A stretch of 64,000 nucleotides of DNA from Microbacterium phyllosphaerae. Its GTDB lineage: Bacteria; Actinomycetota; Actinomycetes; Actinomycetales; Microbacteriaceae. The position numbers and the translations under genes are program-made. Each line of letters opens with the position of its first letter. Positions within the stretch are counted from its first letter, which is position 1. The notes under the pieces were generated by a model. It searched no databases. It saw only the letters and a list, made by a program, of their open reading frames with translations, and was not told the DNA's origin. The DNA lies in contig NZ_JAGIOA010000001.1 of the NCBI RefSeq assembly GCF_017876435.1, positions 3,038,001 to 3,102,000 on the forward strand, given 5' to 3'. Of this stretch, positions 1 through 8,524 are shown one piece after another.

Positions 1-1488
1 GCGCGTGCCGTCATCGGCGCGGGCATGACCTGGATCGGCCCCTCGCCTGACGCCATCGAGGCGCTCGGCGACAAGGTCACGGCCCGTCACGTGGCCGAGA
101 AGGTGGGCGCCCCGCTCGCCCCCGGCACCCCCGGCCCGGTCGCCGGAGCAGACGAGGTCATCGCTTTCGCGGAGGAGTTCGGTCTGCCGATCGCGATCAA
201 GGCCGCATACGGCGGCGGCGGACGCGGCCTGAAGGTCGCCCGCGAGATCGACGAGGTCGCCGAGCTGTTCGAGTCCGCGACCCGCGAGGCCGTCGCCGCC
301 TTCGGCCGCGGCGAGTGCTTCGTCGAGAAGTACCTCGACAAGCCGCGCCACGTCGAGACCCAGTGCCTGGCGGATGCCGCGGGCAACGTCGTCGTCATCT
401 CGACGCGCGACTGCTCGCTGCAGCGTCGCCATCAGAAGCTCGTCGAGGAGGCACCGGCGCCGTTCCTCACGGACGAGCAGAACGACCTGCTGTACTCGGC
501 ATCCAAGGCCATCCTCAAGGAGGTCGGCTACGTCGGTGCGGGTACCTGCGAGTTCCTGATCGGCGCCGACGGCACCGTGTCGTTCCTCGAGGTCAACACC
601 CGCCTGCAGGTCGAGCACCCCGTCTCCGAAGAGGTCACCGGCATCGACCTGGTGCGCGAGCAGTTCCGCATCGCGGCCGGCGGCACCATCGACTACGACG
701 ACCCGAAGCCGACCGGCCACTCGATCGAGTTCCGCATCAACGGTGAGGACCCGGGTCGCGGATTCCTCCCCCAGCCCGGACCCATCCACGTCTTCAAGAC
801 GTTCGGCGGCCCCGGCATCCGTCTCGACTCCGGTGTCACCGCCGGCGACTCCGTGTCGGGTGCATTCGACTCGCTGCTCGCGAAGATCATCGTCACGGGC
901 AAGGACCGTGCCGAGGCGCTCGAGCGCTCACGCCGTGCTCTCGACGAGTTCGAGGTCGCAGGTCTCCCCACGGTGATCCCGTTCCACCGCAAGGTCGTGA
1001 ACGACCCGGCCTTCACCGCCGAGAACGGCGAGTTCGGCGTCTTCACCCGTTGGATCGAGACCGAGTTCGTGAACGACATCCCCGCGTGGGACGGCGAGCT
1101 CGAGTCGCCCGCCGCGGCCGAGAACCGCCACACCGTGGTCGTCGAGGTGGCAGGCAAGCGCCTCGAGGTCAGCCTCCCCGACCGCGTCGCCGTCGCCGCA
1201 GGAACCGCGGGACGACCGGCTGCCGTGCCGCCGTCCCGTCGCAGCCATGCGACGTCCGTCAGCGCCGGCGCGTCCGGCGACGCGGTGAAGTCGCCCATGC
1301 AGGCGACCGTCGTCAAGGTCGCCGTCGAAGAGGGGCAGCAGGTCGTCAAGGGCGACCTCGTCGTCGTCCTCGAGGCGATGAAGATGGAACAGCCGCTGCA
1401 GGCGCACAAGGACGGCGTCGTGGGCAACATCAGCGCCGAGGCCGGGGCGACCGTGTCGGCCGGGCACCCGCTGCTCACGATCAGCTGA
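1..1488 (+). CDS. accA3: Acetyl-/propionyl-CoA carboxylase alpha subunit (biotin carboxylase + BCCP), 5'-truncated by window edge
   Basis: ATP-dependent carboxylation of a protein-borne biotin; with a separate carboxyltransferase beta subunit it makes malonyl-CoA and/or methylmalonyl-CoA for lipid synthesis. The reading frame is open from base 1, so the N-terminus (the start of the biotin carboxylase domain) lies outside the window. Visible parts are the ATP-grasp glycine loop ([12 protein letters not shown]), the [14 protein letters not shown] catalytic segment, the biotin carboxylase C-terminal domain ([13 protein letters not shown]), a variable linker and a biotinyl domain with the lysine motif EAMKMEQP close to the C-terminus. 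A strong hairpin follows the stop. Gene symbol is by analogy with mycobacterial accA3; substrate range is not visible in the sequence. Confidence 0.93.
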   Translation, partial: ARAVIGAGMTWIGPSPDAIEALGDKVTARHVAEKVGAPLAPGTPGPVAGADEVIAFAEEFGLPIAIKAAYGGGGRGLKVAREIDEVAELFESATREAVAAFGRGECFVEKYLDKPRHVETQCLADAAGNVVVISTRDCSLQRRHQKLVEEAPAPFLTDEQNDLLYSASKAILKEVGYVGAGTCEFLIGADGTVSFLEVNTRLQVEHPVSEEVTGIDLVREQFRIAAGGTIDYDDPKPTGHSIEFRINGEDPGRGFLPQPGPIHVFKTFGGPGIRLDSGVTAGDSVSGAFDSLLAKIIVTGKDRAEALERSRRALDEFEVAGLPTVIPFHRKVVNDPAFTAENGEFGVFTRWIETEFVNDIPAWDGELESPAAAENRHTVVVEVAGKRLEVSLPDRVAVAAGTAGRPAAVPPSRRSHATSVSAGASGDAVKSPMQATVVKVAVEEGQQVVKGDLVVVLEAMKMEQPLQAHKDGVVGNISAEAGATVSAGHPLLTIS

Positions 1489-1502
1489 CACCTGTCCTCA
1501 GA

Positions 1503-1542
1503 CGAGAAGAGGCGCCCCGCTCATGCGGGGCGCCTCTTCTCG
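1503..1542. terminator. Bidirectional intrinsic terminator
   Basis: Perfect 18-bp inverted repeat (1503-1520 and 1525-1542) with the tetraloop TCAT, between two convergent genes. There is no T-tract, as is usual in high-GC actinobacteria. Confidence 0.85.
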
Positions 1543-1555
1543 TGCAGCCGGTGGA

Positions 1556-3001
1556 TCAGGAGATCTTCGCGTTGACCAGGTGCATCGCGCGGCTGGCATC
1601 CGTGATGCTGCTCGACAGCGACGGGTACGCCGCGAACACACGCGACACCTGATCGACGGTGAGGCGCCGCTCTACCGCGACGGCGATCGGGTAGATCAGC
1701 TCGGATGCCTTCGGTCCGACGATCACGCCGCCGATCACGGTGCCCGAGCCCTTGCGGGCGATCAGCTTCACGAATCCGTCCTTGATGCCCATCATCTTCG
1801 CGCGCGGGTTCGCCGCGAGCGGCAGCTTGTAGACGAGCCCGTCGGCGACGCCGTCCTCGACGTCCTTCTCGGAGTAGCCGACCGTGGCGATCTCGGGAGC
1901 GGTGAAGATGTTCGAGGTGATCTTGATCAGCTCGAGCGGGATCACGATGTCGCCCAGCGCGTGGAACACGGCCGTGCGGCCCTGCATCGACGCGACGGAG
2001 GCCAGCGGGAAGAAGTTCGTGCAGTCGCCGACCGCGTAGACGTTCGGCACCGAGGTGCGAGCCACGCGGTTGACGCGGACGTGACCGCTCTCGTCGAGTT
2101 CGACTCCCGCATCCTCGAGGCCGATGCCCGCGGTGTTGGGGATCGATCCGACGGCCATGAGGCAGTGGCTGCCGTCGACGGTACGCCCGTCGGACAGGGT
2201 CGCCGTCACGCCGTCCTTCGTGACCTCGACCTTCTCGGCTCGGGCCTTGGAGAGCACCGTCATGCCGCCGCGCTTGAAGACCTTCTCGAGCACGCGCGCG
2301 GCATCCTGGTCCTCGCCGGGAAGCACCTGGTCGCGGCTGGACACCAGAGTGACCTTGGCGCCGAGGTTCATGTAGGCGGAGGCGAACTCGGCACCGGTCA
2401 CGCCGGACCCGACGACGATGAGGTGCTCGGGGAGCGCCTTCATGTCGTACAGCTGCGTCCACGTGAGGATGCGCTTGCCGTCGGGCTTCGCCGAGTCCAG
2501 CTCACGCGGCGACGCGCCGACCGCGACGATGATCGTGTCGGCCTCGATGCGGTCGAAGTCCGTACCGCCGTGACCGGTCGAGACGATGATCGCGTTCGGC
2601 CCCTCGAGGCGTCCGTGTCCGGACAGGATGCGCACGCCGGCTTCGAGCAGCGCGGAGCGCATGTCCTCGGACTGCTGACCGGCGAGGGCGATGAGTCGCT
2701 TGTTGACGGCGGCGAGGTTGATGGCGATCTCGGGCTTCAGCGGCTTGCCGTGCTCGCCCTTCGCGTAGAACTGCACACCCAGGTCGGATGCCTCCGAGAT
2801 CGCGATGGCCGCATCGGCCGTGGCGATCAGGCTCTTCGAGGGCACGACGTCGGTGAGGACCGCGGCGCCGCCGACGCCCACGCGCTCGACCAGGGTCACC
2901 TCGGCTCCGAGCTGGGCGGCGGCGAGTGCCGCCTCGTAGCCGCCGGGACCGCCGCCGAGCACGGCGACGCGCTGAGTGCGCTCAAAAGGGGTGGAAGACA
3001 T
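1556..3001 (-). CDS. lpdA: LpdA-type NAD(P)H:quinone reductase (dihydrolipoamide dehydrogenase fold)
   Basis: FAD-dependent pyridine nucleotide-disulfide oxidoreductase of 481 aa. N-terminal FAD motif (AVLGGGPGGYEAALAA), central NAD motif (VVGSGVTGAEFASAYMN), second FAD motif (VYAVGDCTN) and C-terminal dimerisation domain are all present. The CxxxxC redox disulfide of true lipoamide dehydrogenases is absent: the site reads GGAAVLTDVVPSKS. The same loss is known in mycobacterial LpdA (Rv3303c), which reduces quinones rather than lipoamide, so that role is inferred here. The start at 3001 (MSSTPFER) has GGAG a few bases upstream; an alternative ATG lies at 3010. A longer upstream reading frame covers the divergent PNP gene and is spurious. 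Confidence 0.85.
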   Translation of the reverse strand: MSSTPFERTQRVAVLGGGPGGYEAALAAAQLGAEVTLVERVGVGGAAVLTDVVPSKSLIATADAAIAISEASDLGVQFYAKGEHGKPLKPEIAINLAAVNKRLIALAGQQSEDMRSALLEAGVRILSGHGRLEGPNAIIVSTGHGGTDFDRIEADTIIVAVGASPRELDSAKPDGKRILTWTQLYDMKALPEHLIVVGSGVTGAEFASAYMNLGAKVTLVSSRDQVLPGEDQDAARVLEKVFKRGGMTVLSKARAEKVEVTKDGVTATLSDGRTVDGSHCLMAVGSIPNTAGIGLEDAGVELDESGHVRVNRVARTSVPNVYAVGDCTNFFPLASVASMQGRTAVFHALGDIVIPLELIKITSNIFTAPEIATVGYSEKDVEDGVADGLVYKLPLAANPRAKMMGIKDGFVKLIARKGSGTVIGGVIVGPKASELIYPIAVAVERRLTVDQVSRVFAAYPSLSSSITDASRAMHLVNAKIS

Positions 3002-3046
3002 GATCTCCATTCTTCCGCAATCCTGGCCCCCGAGCCTGCACCTTCC

Positions 3047-3052
3047 TAGAGT
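3047..3052 (+). promoter_or_regulatory. -10 hexamer TAGAGT for a leaderless PNP mRNA
   Basis: The hexamer ends 6 nt before the ATG at 3059, so initiation at about +7 would start the mRNA at the start codon. No Shine-Dalgarno sequence precedes the ATG. Confidence 0.6.
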
Positions 3053-3058
3053 GGATCC

Positions 3059-3892
3059 ATGTCCGAAACACACAGCAACCCCCTCGACGACCCGAATGCG
3101 AACCCGTTCGAGGTCGCAGCCGACGCAGCCGCCGACATCGCGCGCCTGACCGGAGTCGAGAAGCACGACATCGCCCTCACCCTCGGCAGCGGCTGGGGCA
3201 AGGCCGCCGACATCATCGGCGAGACCACAGCGACCATCCCCGCCACCGAGGTCACCGGATTCTCGAAGCCCGCTCTCGAGGGCCATGTCGGGACCCTCCG
3301 CAGCATCCGCACCCCCGACGGCAAGAACGTGCTCGTCATCGGGGCCCGCACCCACTACTACGAGGGCCACGGCGTCCGCCGTGTCGTGCACTCGGTCCGC
3401 ACCGCCGCGGCCACGGGGGCGAAGATCATGGTCCTCACCAACGGCGCCGGCGGTGTCCGCGAGACGTGGACACCCGGTCAGCCTGTGCTCATCAGCGACC
3501 ACATCAACCTCACGGCCGACTCCCCGCTCGAGGGCGCGACCTTCATCGACCTGACGGACCTCTACGCGAAGCGCCTGCGCGACATCGCGCGCAGCGTCGA
3601 CCCCACCCTCGACGAGGGTGTCTACACGCAGTTCCGCGGCCCGCACTACGAGACACCGGCCGAGGTGCAGATGGCAAAGCGCATCGGCGGCGACATCGTG
3701 GGCATGTCGACCGCGCTCGAGGCGATCGCCGCCCGCGAGGCCGGCATGGAGATCCTGGGCTTCTCGCTCATCACGAACCTCGCCGCCGGCATCCAGAAGA
3801 CGCCGCTCAGCCACGCCGAGGTCATCGAGGCCGGCCGCGAGGCGGAGCCGGTGATCTCGGCTCTGCTCGCCCGCGTGGTCGAGGCACTGTGA
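3059..3892 (+). CDS. punA: Purine nucleoside phosphorylase (trimeric class)
   Basis: Phosphorolysis of purine (deoxy)nucleosides to base and (deoxy)ribose-1-phosphate in the cytoplasm. 277 aa, normal for the family. Motifs include the phosphate-binding LGSGWGKAAD near residue 40, the THYYEGHGV segment, VLTNGAGGVRETW, and the base-binding FRGPHYETPAE with later VGMSTALEAIAARE. Its stop overlaps the GTG start of the phosphomutase (GTGA), so the two are translationally coupled. Product sugar-1-phosphate would pass to that mutase. The same pair (deoD/punA-pmmB) is adjacent in mycobacteria. Confidence 0.93.
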   Translation: MSETHSNPLDDPNANPFEVAADAAADIARLTGVEKHDIALTLGSGWGKAADIIGETTATIPATEVTGFSKPALEGHVGTLRSIRTPDGKNVLVIGARTHYYEGHGVRRVVHSVRTAAATGAKIMVLTNGAGGVRETWTPGQPVLISDHINLTADSPLEGATFIDLTDLYAKRLRDIARSVDPTLDEGVYTQFRGPHYETPAEVQMAKRIGGDIVGMSTALEAIAAREAGMEILGFSLITNLAAGIQKTPLSHAEVIEAGREAEPVISALLARVVEAL

Positions 3893-5559
3893 GCGACGAG
3901 CGCCTCGCACAGGCACGCGCCTGGATGAGGCAGGACCCCGACCACGAGACCCGCGACGAGCTCGCCGCGGTCATCACCCGCGCGGCGGACGGCGACGAGG
4001 CGGCTATCGCGGATCTCGACGACCGCTTCAGCACCCGACTGGCCTTCGGCACCGCCGGCCTCCGCGGCGCGCTGGGGGCCGGCAGCAATCGCATGAACCG
4101 CGTGCTCGTCGCCCAGGCGGCGGCGGGCTTCGCGTCGTACCTGCGCGAACGTGCGAACGGCGGCACGCCGACCGTCATCATCGGGTACGACGGGCGCCGC
4201 AACTCGCGGGTGTTCGCCACCGACTCGGCCGAGCTGTTCGCCGGCGCCGGCCTTCGGGCGATCCTGCTCCCCCGCCTTCTGCCCACACCGGTGCTCGCCT
4301 TCGCGGTGCGGCACCTCGGTGCGGATGCCGGCGTCATGGTCACCGCCTCGCACAACCCGCCGAACGACAACGGCTACAAGGTGTACCTCGGTGGCGCGGA
4401 TCAGGGTTCGCAGATCGTCGCACCCGCGGATGCCGCGATCGCGGCGCACATCCAGCGGATCGCCGACGCGGATGACATCACTGTGCTGCCCCGATCCACC
4501 GACTACGAGACGGCCGGAGAAGACGTCGTCGACGCGTACGTCGCGGCGACCGCCGCCGTCGCTGCCGCCCCCGCATCCTCCGCGGACATCCGATGGGTGT
4601 ACACGGCGATGCACGGGGTCGGCTGGGAGACGCTCTCAAAGATCGTCCGGGCCGCGGGGTATCCGCAGCCGATGGTCGTCGGGGAGCAGCTGAAGCCCGA
4701 CGCGACGTTCCGCACGGTGTCATTCCCGAACCCCGAGGAGCCGGGGGCGATGGACCTCTCGTTCGCCCGCGCCCGACGAGTGCAGGCGGACTTCATCCTC
4801 GCGAACGACCCTGATGCCGACCGCCTCGCCGTGGCGATCCCCGATGCTTCGTCGGAGAACGGCTGGCGCCGGCTCACAGGCAACGAGGTCGGGCTCCTGC
4901 TCGGCGCCCGCGCCGCGCGCGCGGCCGAGGGCACACCCGGTGCATCACTGGCGTGCTCGATGGTCTCCTCTCCCGGTCTGGGCGCGGTCGCCGCGCACCA
5001 CGGCCTGGACTTCCACGAGACGCTCACGGGCTTCAAGTGGATCTCGCGGGCTCCGGGCATCGTGTTCGGATTCGAGGAGGCCCTCGGCTACCTCGTGAAC
5101 CCCGAGACCGTGCGCGACAAGGACGGCATCTCGGCCGCGGTCGCGATCCTCGGGCTCGCGGCCGACGCCCATGAGCAGGGCAAGTCTCTCGCGGATCTTC
5201 TGAGCGAGCTCGGTGACACGTACGGGCATTTCGCCAGCGGTCAGGTGTCGGTGCGCGTCGACGATCTCTCGGTGATCGGCGCCGTGATGCTGTCTCTGCG
5301 CACGCTGCCGCCGTCGCAGTTCGGCGGACACGCCATCGCCTCGGCGGAGGACCTGCTGCATGCCGCGGCGGGACAGCCGTCCGGGGATGTGCTGCGCTAC
5401 CGCCTGACCGACGGATCCCGGATCATCGTCCGCCCCAGCGGCACCGAGCCCAAGCTCAAGGTCTACATCGACGCGAAGGCCGAATCGGCTGCACGCGCCG
5501 CCGAGATCGTGCACGAGCTCGAGGCCGCCGTGCGGACCCTCCTGGAAGAACGCTCGTAG
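3889..5559 (+). CDS. pmmB: Phospho-sugar mutase (phosphomannomutase/phosphopentomutase family, PmmB-like)
   Basis: Alpha-D-phosphohexomutase superfamily enzyme of 556 aa. The four hallmark regions are present: the phosphoserine loop VTASHNPPNDNGYK (Ser about residue 154), the metal loop NDPDADRLA, the sugar-binding FGFEEALGYLV, and the phosphate-binding loop RPSGTEPKLKVYI. The GTG start at 3889 overlaps the upstream stop; a longer frame from 3466 runs through PNP and is rejected. The phosphosugar is not decided by the motifs. Coupling to a nucleoside phosphorylase favours a role on (deoxy)ribose-1-phosphate or glucose-1-phosphate (inference). An HPr-like gene starts 5 nt downstream. Confidence 0.88.
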   Translation: MSDERLAQARAWMRQDPDHETRDELAAVITRAADGDEAAIADLDDRFSTRLAFGTAGLRGALGAGSNRMNRVLVAQAAAGFASYLRERANGGTPTVIIGYDGRRNSRVFATDSAELFAGAGLRAILLPRLLPTPVLAFAVRHLGADAGVMVTASHNPPNDNGYKVYLGGADQGSQIVAPADAAIAAHIQRIADADDITVLPRSTDYETAGEDVVDAYVAATAAVAAAPASSADIRWVYTAMHGVGWETLSKIVRAAGYPQPMVVGEQLKPDATFRTVSFPNPEEPGAMDLSFARARRVQADFILANDPDADRLAVAIPDASSENGWRRLTGNEVGLLLGARAARAAEGTPGASLACSMVSSPGLGAVAAHHGLDFHETLTGFKWISRAPGIVFGFEEALGYLVNPETVRDKDGISAAVAILGLAADAHEQGKSLADLLSELGDTYGHFASGQVSVRVDDLSVIGAVMLSLRTLPPSQFGGHAIASAEDLLHAAAGQPSGDVLRYRLTDGSRIIVRPSGTEPKLKVYIDAKAESAARAAEIVHELEAAVRTLLEERS

Positions 5560-5564
5560 ATCGC

Positions 5565-5828
5565 ATGCCGAGAAGACACGTCGTCATCAGCGCGCACAAC
5601 GGGGTGCACGCGCGCCCCGTCGCCGAGCTGGTGCGCGTCGTTCAAGCGCACCCGCATGCGGTGACCCTGCGCACGTCGTCGGGCGCGGTCGTGGACCTCA
5701 GCAGCGTTCTCGCGCTGATGGACCTCGCACTCGCGCCCGGCGACGCCGTGGTGCTCGAGACCAGGGAGTCGCAGGATGCGGATGCCGTGCTCGACACGCT
5801 GGCCGGAGTGCTCGACCCGCGGGCCTGA
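5565..5828 (+). CDS. HPr-like PTS phosphocarrier protein (first of two HPr paralogues)
   Basis: 87 aa, one HPr domain. The active-site motif HNGVHARPV with His15 is intact, so it can in principle accept phosphate from Enzyme I. The regulatory-serine region reads VDLSSVLALMDL, unlike the canonical SILGV. It begins 5 nt after the phosphomutase without a clear Shine-Dalgarno, suggesting cotranscription with punA-pmmB rather than with the PTS genes. It is clearly diverged from the second HPr at 8243. It may be a second general carrier or a regulatory HPr; the sequence does not decide. Confidence 0.82.
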   Translation: MPRRHVVISAHNGVHARPVAELVRVVQAHPHAVTLRTSSGAVVDLSSVLALMDLALAPGDAVVLETRESQDADAVLDTLAGVLDPRA

Positions 5829-5836
5829 GCGAGCGG

Positions 5837-7759
5837 TCAGCCGTCGATCACGGCGACGAGCTCGTCGAGGAACGCCTCGAAGCTCGTGCCACGGCGCAGG
5901 ATGCGCTGCACACTGTCGCGCTCACTGAACACCTCGACGAGCTGCTCGAAGACGGTCTGGAATGCGGCACGGTCGCTCTCGCTGAACGCGGCGAGGGCGA
6001 CCACCTGCACGCGCCCCTCCCCCCATGCCGCCGATCCGTCGGCGACGCCGATCGCGATCGCCGTGCGCGTCGCCGTCATCTGCAGGGCGTGAGGCACCGC
6101 GAGGGCATCCGTGAACGCGGTGGACGACATCCGCTCCCGGACGATCGTGTTCTCGACGTAGTCCTCGCCGATGAGGCCGGCCTCCACGAGGAGTCCGCCG
6201 AGGCGACGGATGATCGCCTCCTCACCCTCGTCGGGGAGCGGGTAGACGAACGCGTCGACATCGAAGTAGCGGGCGAGTTCGGCGCGCAGACGGGTCAGCC
6301 GTCGGCCCCGTCTGACCCGCGCCGCCGCCTGCTGGATGCGATCGACATCGGCATCCGTGAGGAACGGCTGGATGCGCACGAACCGATCGCCGGTCGCGCC
6401 CGGCTCGATCGTGCTGAGTACGAGGTCGGTCTCGAAGGAGGCCCAGTCCGGGTCGACGTTGGTGACGACGCTGGTGACCTCGATCGCCGACCCCAGCGAA
6501 CGGTCGACGCTGGAGCGCAGCAGCTCATGCAGCTCGTAGTAGCCCGGACAGACGATCGTCGCCGTGAGGATCGACTCGGCTTTGCGACTGCGCTCGAGCC
6601 GTCCGCCGACGTGCATCGCGATGTAGGCGATCTCGTCATCGTGGATCGGCGTTCCGAGACGGTCGTGCAGGCCGCTCGCGATCGACACGGCCACCTCGAA
6701 GATCATGGGATACGAGGTCTTGAGAGAGCGCGTGAGCGGATTCCGGGTGAGGGCGCTCTCCTCGGCGCGGCGCAGCAGGTTCTGCACGTGCAGGGCGAGG
6801 CGCAGCACGAAGGTCTCATCGACCAGGTCGACCTGGAAGTCGTCGGCCGCTCTCGTGATCTCGGCGCGGACGGCTGCCTCGACGGCCGGGGCGACACCGC
6901 TGCGAGCGACGTCACCCGCGGCATCCTCTCCCGGCGCGACGATGCGGGTGAGCACGAGAGAGGCGAGGTGGCCGCTGTCTCCGTCGCCGAGCGCGACGGA
7001 GAAGTGCTCCTGGGCGAGGCGGGCGATGACCGCGCCGACCCTCGGGATCTCCTCCCTCGCGCCGGTGGGCCCGGCCTCAAGAGCATGACCCGCGGCGACC
7101 CGCTCGGCGGCGATCGCGATATGCAGCAGGACGTCCGAGATCGCGAGCTCGTTGACGTAGTAGCCGAGTTGGCCGAGTTCGCGCACCAGCTCGGACTTGA
7201 AGGGTCCGACCGAGCGCGCGGCGACGGCGCTGCCGGAGAGTGCTCGGCGGAAGGTCTCAGGGTGGAACGACGCGGCATCCATCTCGTCGTGCGCCAGCCG
7301 GCTGAGGAGTCGACGCTGCGCCGCCTCGTTGCCCCGCAGGCGCACGATCTCGCGATCGCGCTCGAGGGTCAGCTCGGTACCGTCGAGCAGGCCGCGCACC
7401 CGGGCGAGGTCGGACTCGAGCGTCGCCTCGCTGACGTGCAGCTCACCGGCCATCTCGAAGATGTCGACGCCCTGCGGCACATCGAGCAGAGTGCGGACGA
7501 TGCCGTGCAGCCGATCCCGCGGCGCCGACTCGCCTCCCTGACGGGTGCGCAGCGCGTCACGCGCAGCTGACCCCGCCCGGTACCCGGCCGGTCCCGACTC
7601 GACGGCATCCGCACCGCCCGTGCGGGCGTTCAGCGCCACGACATACGAGCGGATGCTGCGCGGGGTGACTCCGAGCTGGTCGGCGAGGCTCGCGGCCGTC
7701 GCCCAATCGCCCTGTCGGAGGAGGGTCGAGAGGAGCTGGTCCTGGCGCTGACGCGACAT
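5837..7759 (-). CDS. mtlR: PRD-containing transcriptional regulator (BglG/MtlR type) with EIIB- and EIIA-like domains
   Basis: 640 aa. Domain order: N-terminal helix-turn-helix (about 5-60, SLADQLGVTPRSIRSYV), second HTH (about 95-170), two PTS regulation domains (about 190-415, second containing HDDEIAYIAMHVGGR), an EIIB-like domain (IVCPGYYELHELL) and a C-terminal EIIA mannitol/fructose-type domain with the histidine motif ALAVPHA. This is the MtlR-activator layout, and the gene is divergent from the mannitol operon, so it is probably its phosphorylation-controlled activator (inference). Start chosen at 7759 because a strong GGAGG sequence sits just upstream; 10 further codons are possible at 7789. 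Confidence 0.85.
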   Translation of the reverse strand: MSRQRQDQLLSTLLRQGDWATAASLADQLGVTPRSIRSYVVALNARTGGADAVESGPAGYRAGSAARDALRTRQGGESAPRDRLHGIVRTLLDVPQGVDIFEMAGELHVSEATLESDLARVRGLLDGTELTLERDREIVRLRGNEAAQRRLLSRLAHDEMDAASFHPETFRRALSGSAVAARSVGPFKSELVRELGQLGYYVNELAISDVLLHIAIAAERVAAGHALEAGPTGAREEIPRVGAVIARLAQEHFSVALGDGDSGHLASLVLTRIVAPGEDAAGDVARSGVAPAVEAAVRAEITRAADDFQVDLVDETFVLRLALHVQNLLRRAEESALTRNPLTRSLKTSYPMIFEVAVSIASGLHDRLGTPIHDDEIAYIAMHVGGRLERSRKAESILTATIVCPGYYELHELLRSSVDRSLGSAIEVTSVVTNVDPDWASFETDLVLSTIEPGATGDRFVRIQPFLTDADVDRIQQAAARVRRGRRLTRLRAELARYFDVDAFVYPLPDEGEEAIIRRLGGLLVEAGLIGEDYVENTIVRERMSSTAFTDALAVPHALQMTATRTAIAIGVADGSAAWGEGRVQVVALAAFSESDRAAFQTVFEQLVEVFSERDSVQRILRRGTSFEAFLDELVAVIDG

Positions 7760-7847
7760 GATCCTCCCCCTCCTCCGTGCCGACTGCACTGTCCTGACGT
7801 GACTTCCATGATGTCAGTAAGCGCGTGGCCCCGCTCCGAAACCGATG

Positions 7848-7896
7848 TTCCGCAGGGGCGGAAAGGAACCTGTTGGCGAGTGCGAGCGCCAGTTCC
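7848..7896. promoter_or_regulatory. Divergent regulatory region of mtlR and the mannitol operon
   Basis: The 169-bp divergent intergenic region contains two inverted repeats: TTCCGC/GCGGAA at 7848-7863 (4-nt spacer) and an interrupted GGAAC..TGGCG / CGCCA.GTTCC at 7865-7896. Their position suits operators for the PRD regulator, but no matching consensus is known to me. Confidence 0.35.
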
Positions 7897-7928
7897 CAGA
7901 CTGTTCTCAGGAAAGGTAGTGGGCATCG

Positions 7929-8246
7929 ATGAAGATCCTCGTGGTGTGCGGCGCCGGCGCGTCGAGCACATTCGTCGCACAGCGACTGCGCAGAGCAGCC
8001 TCCGACGCCGGTCTCGAGTGGGACGCGGCGGCCGGCATGGAGTACTCCGTCACCGGCGGCGATCACGATCTCATCCTCGTCGGCCCTCACCTCGCCGACC
8101 GTCTCGACGCGATCCGTGACGCGACCCTCGTGCCTGTGGCCGTCCTCCCGGAGGACGTCTTCGCCGACCGCGACGGCACCCGCACTCTCGCGCTCGCCCG
8201 CTCGATCCTCGCCGACGCCAGGACCACCCCGAAAGGAACATCATGA
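7929..8246 (+). CDS. PTS EIIB component, lactose/cellobiose type (orphan)
   Basis: 105 aa, single EIIB domain. The phosphocysteine motif is VCGAGASST (Cys7) and the DLILVGPHLADRL segment matches the cellobiose EIIB fold. No cognate EIIC or EIIA of this family is in the window; the operon's permease is a mannitol EIICB with its own IIB. It is first in the operon, divergent from the regulator, and overlaps ptsH (ATGA). A role in signalling to the PRD regulator rather than transport is possible (inference). Confidence 0.8.
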   Translation: MKILVVCGAGASSTFVAQRLRRAASDAGLEWDAAAGMEYSVTGGDHDLILVGPHLADRLDAIRDATLVPVAVLPEDVFADRDGTRTLALARSILADARTTPKGTS

Positions 8247-8524
8247 CCGTCTCCCGCACCGTACGCATCGGCTCATCCCACGGACTCCACGCCCGCCCCG
8301 CGAAGCTGTTCGCACAGGCGGCCAAGGACTCCGGCATCCCGGTGACCATCGCGAAGGACTCGGGCAAGGCTGTCAACGCGGCCAGCATCCTCGGCGTGAT
8401 CGCCCTCGCGATCGAGCACGGCGACTACGTCACCCTCACCGCAGACGGCGACAGCGCCGAGAACGTGCTCGACACGCTCACCGAACTGCTGACGACCGAC
8501 CATGATCAGGACGCCGGCGCGTGA
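8243..8524 (+). CDS. ptsH: HPr phosphocarrier protein
   Basis: 93 aa. It carries phosphate from Enzyme I to sugar-specific EIIA domains. Active-site motif HGLHARPA with His16, and a canonical central helix NAASILGVIAL with Ser48 at the usual regulatory position. ATG overlaps the preceding stop; SD AAAGGAA upstream. Its own stop overlaps the GTG of ptsI, so the three genes are tightly coupled. This is the more canonical of the two HPr proteins in the window and presumably the main one. Confidence 0.93.
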   Translation: MTVSRTVRIGSSHGLHARPAKLFAQAAKDSGIPVTIAKDSGKAVNAASILGVIALAIEHGDYVTLTADGDSAENVLDTLTELLTTDHDQDAGA

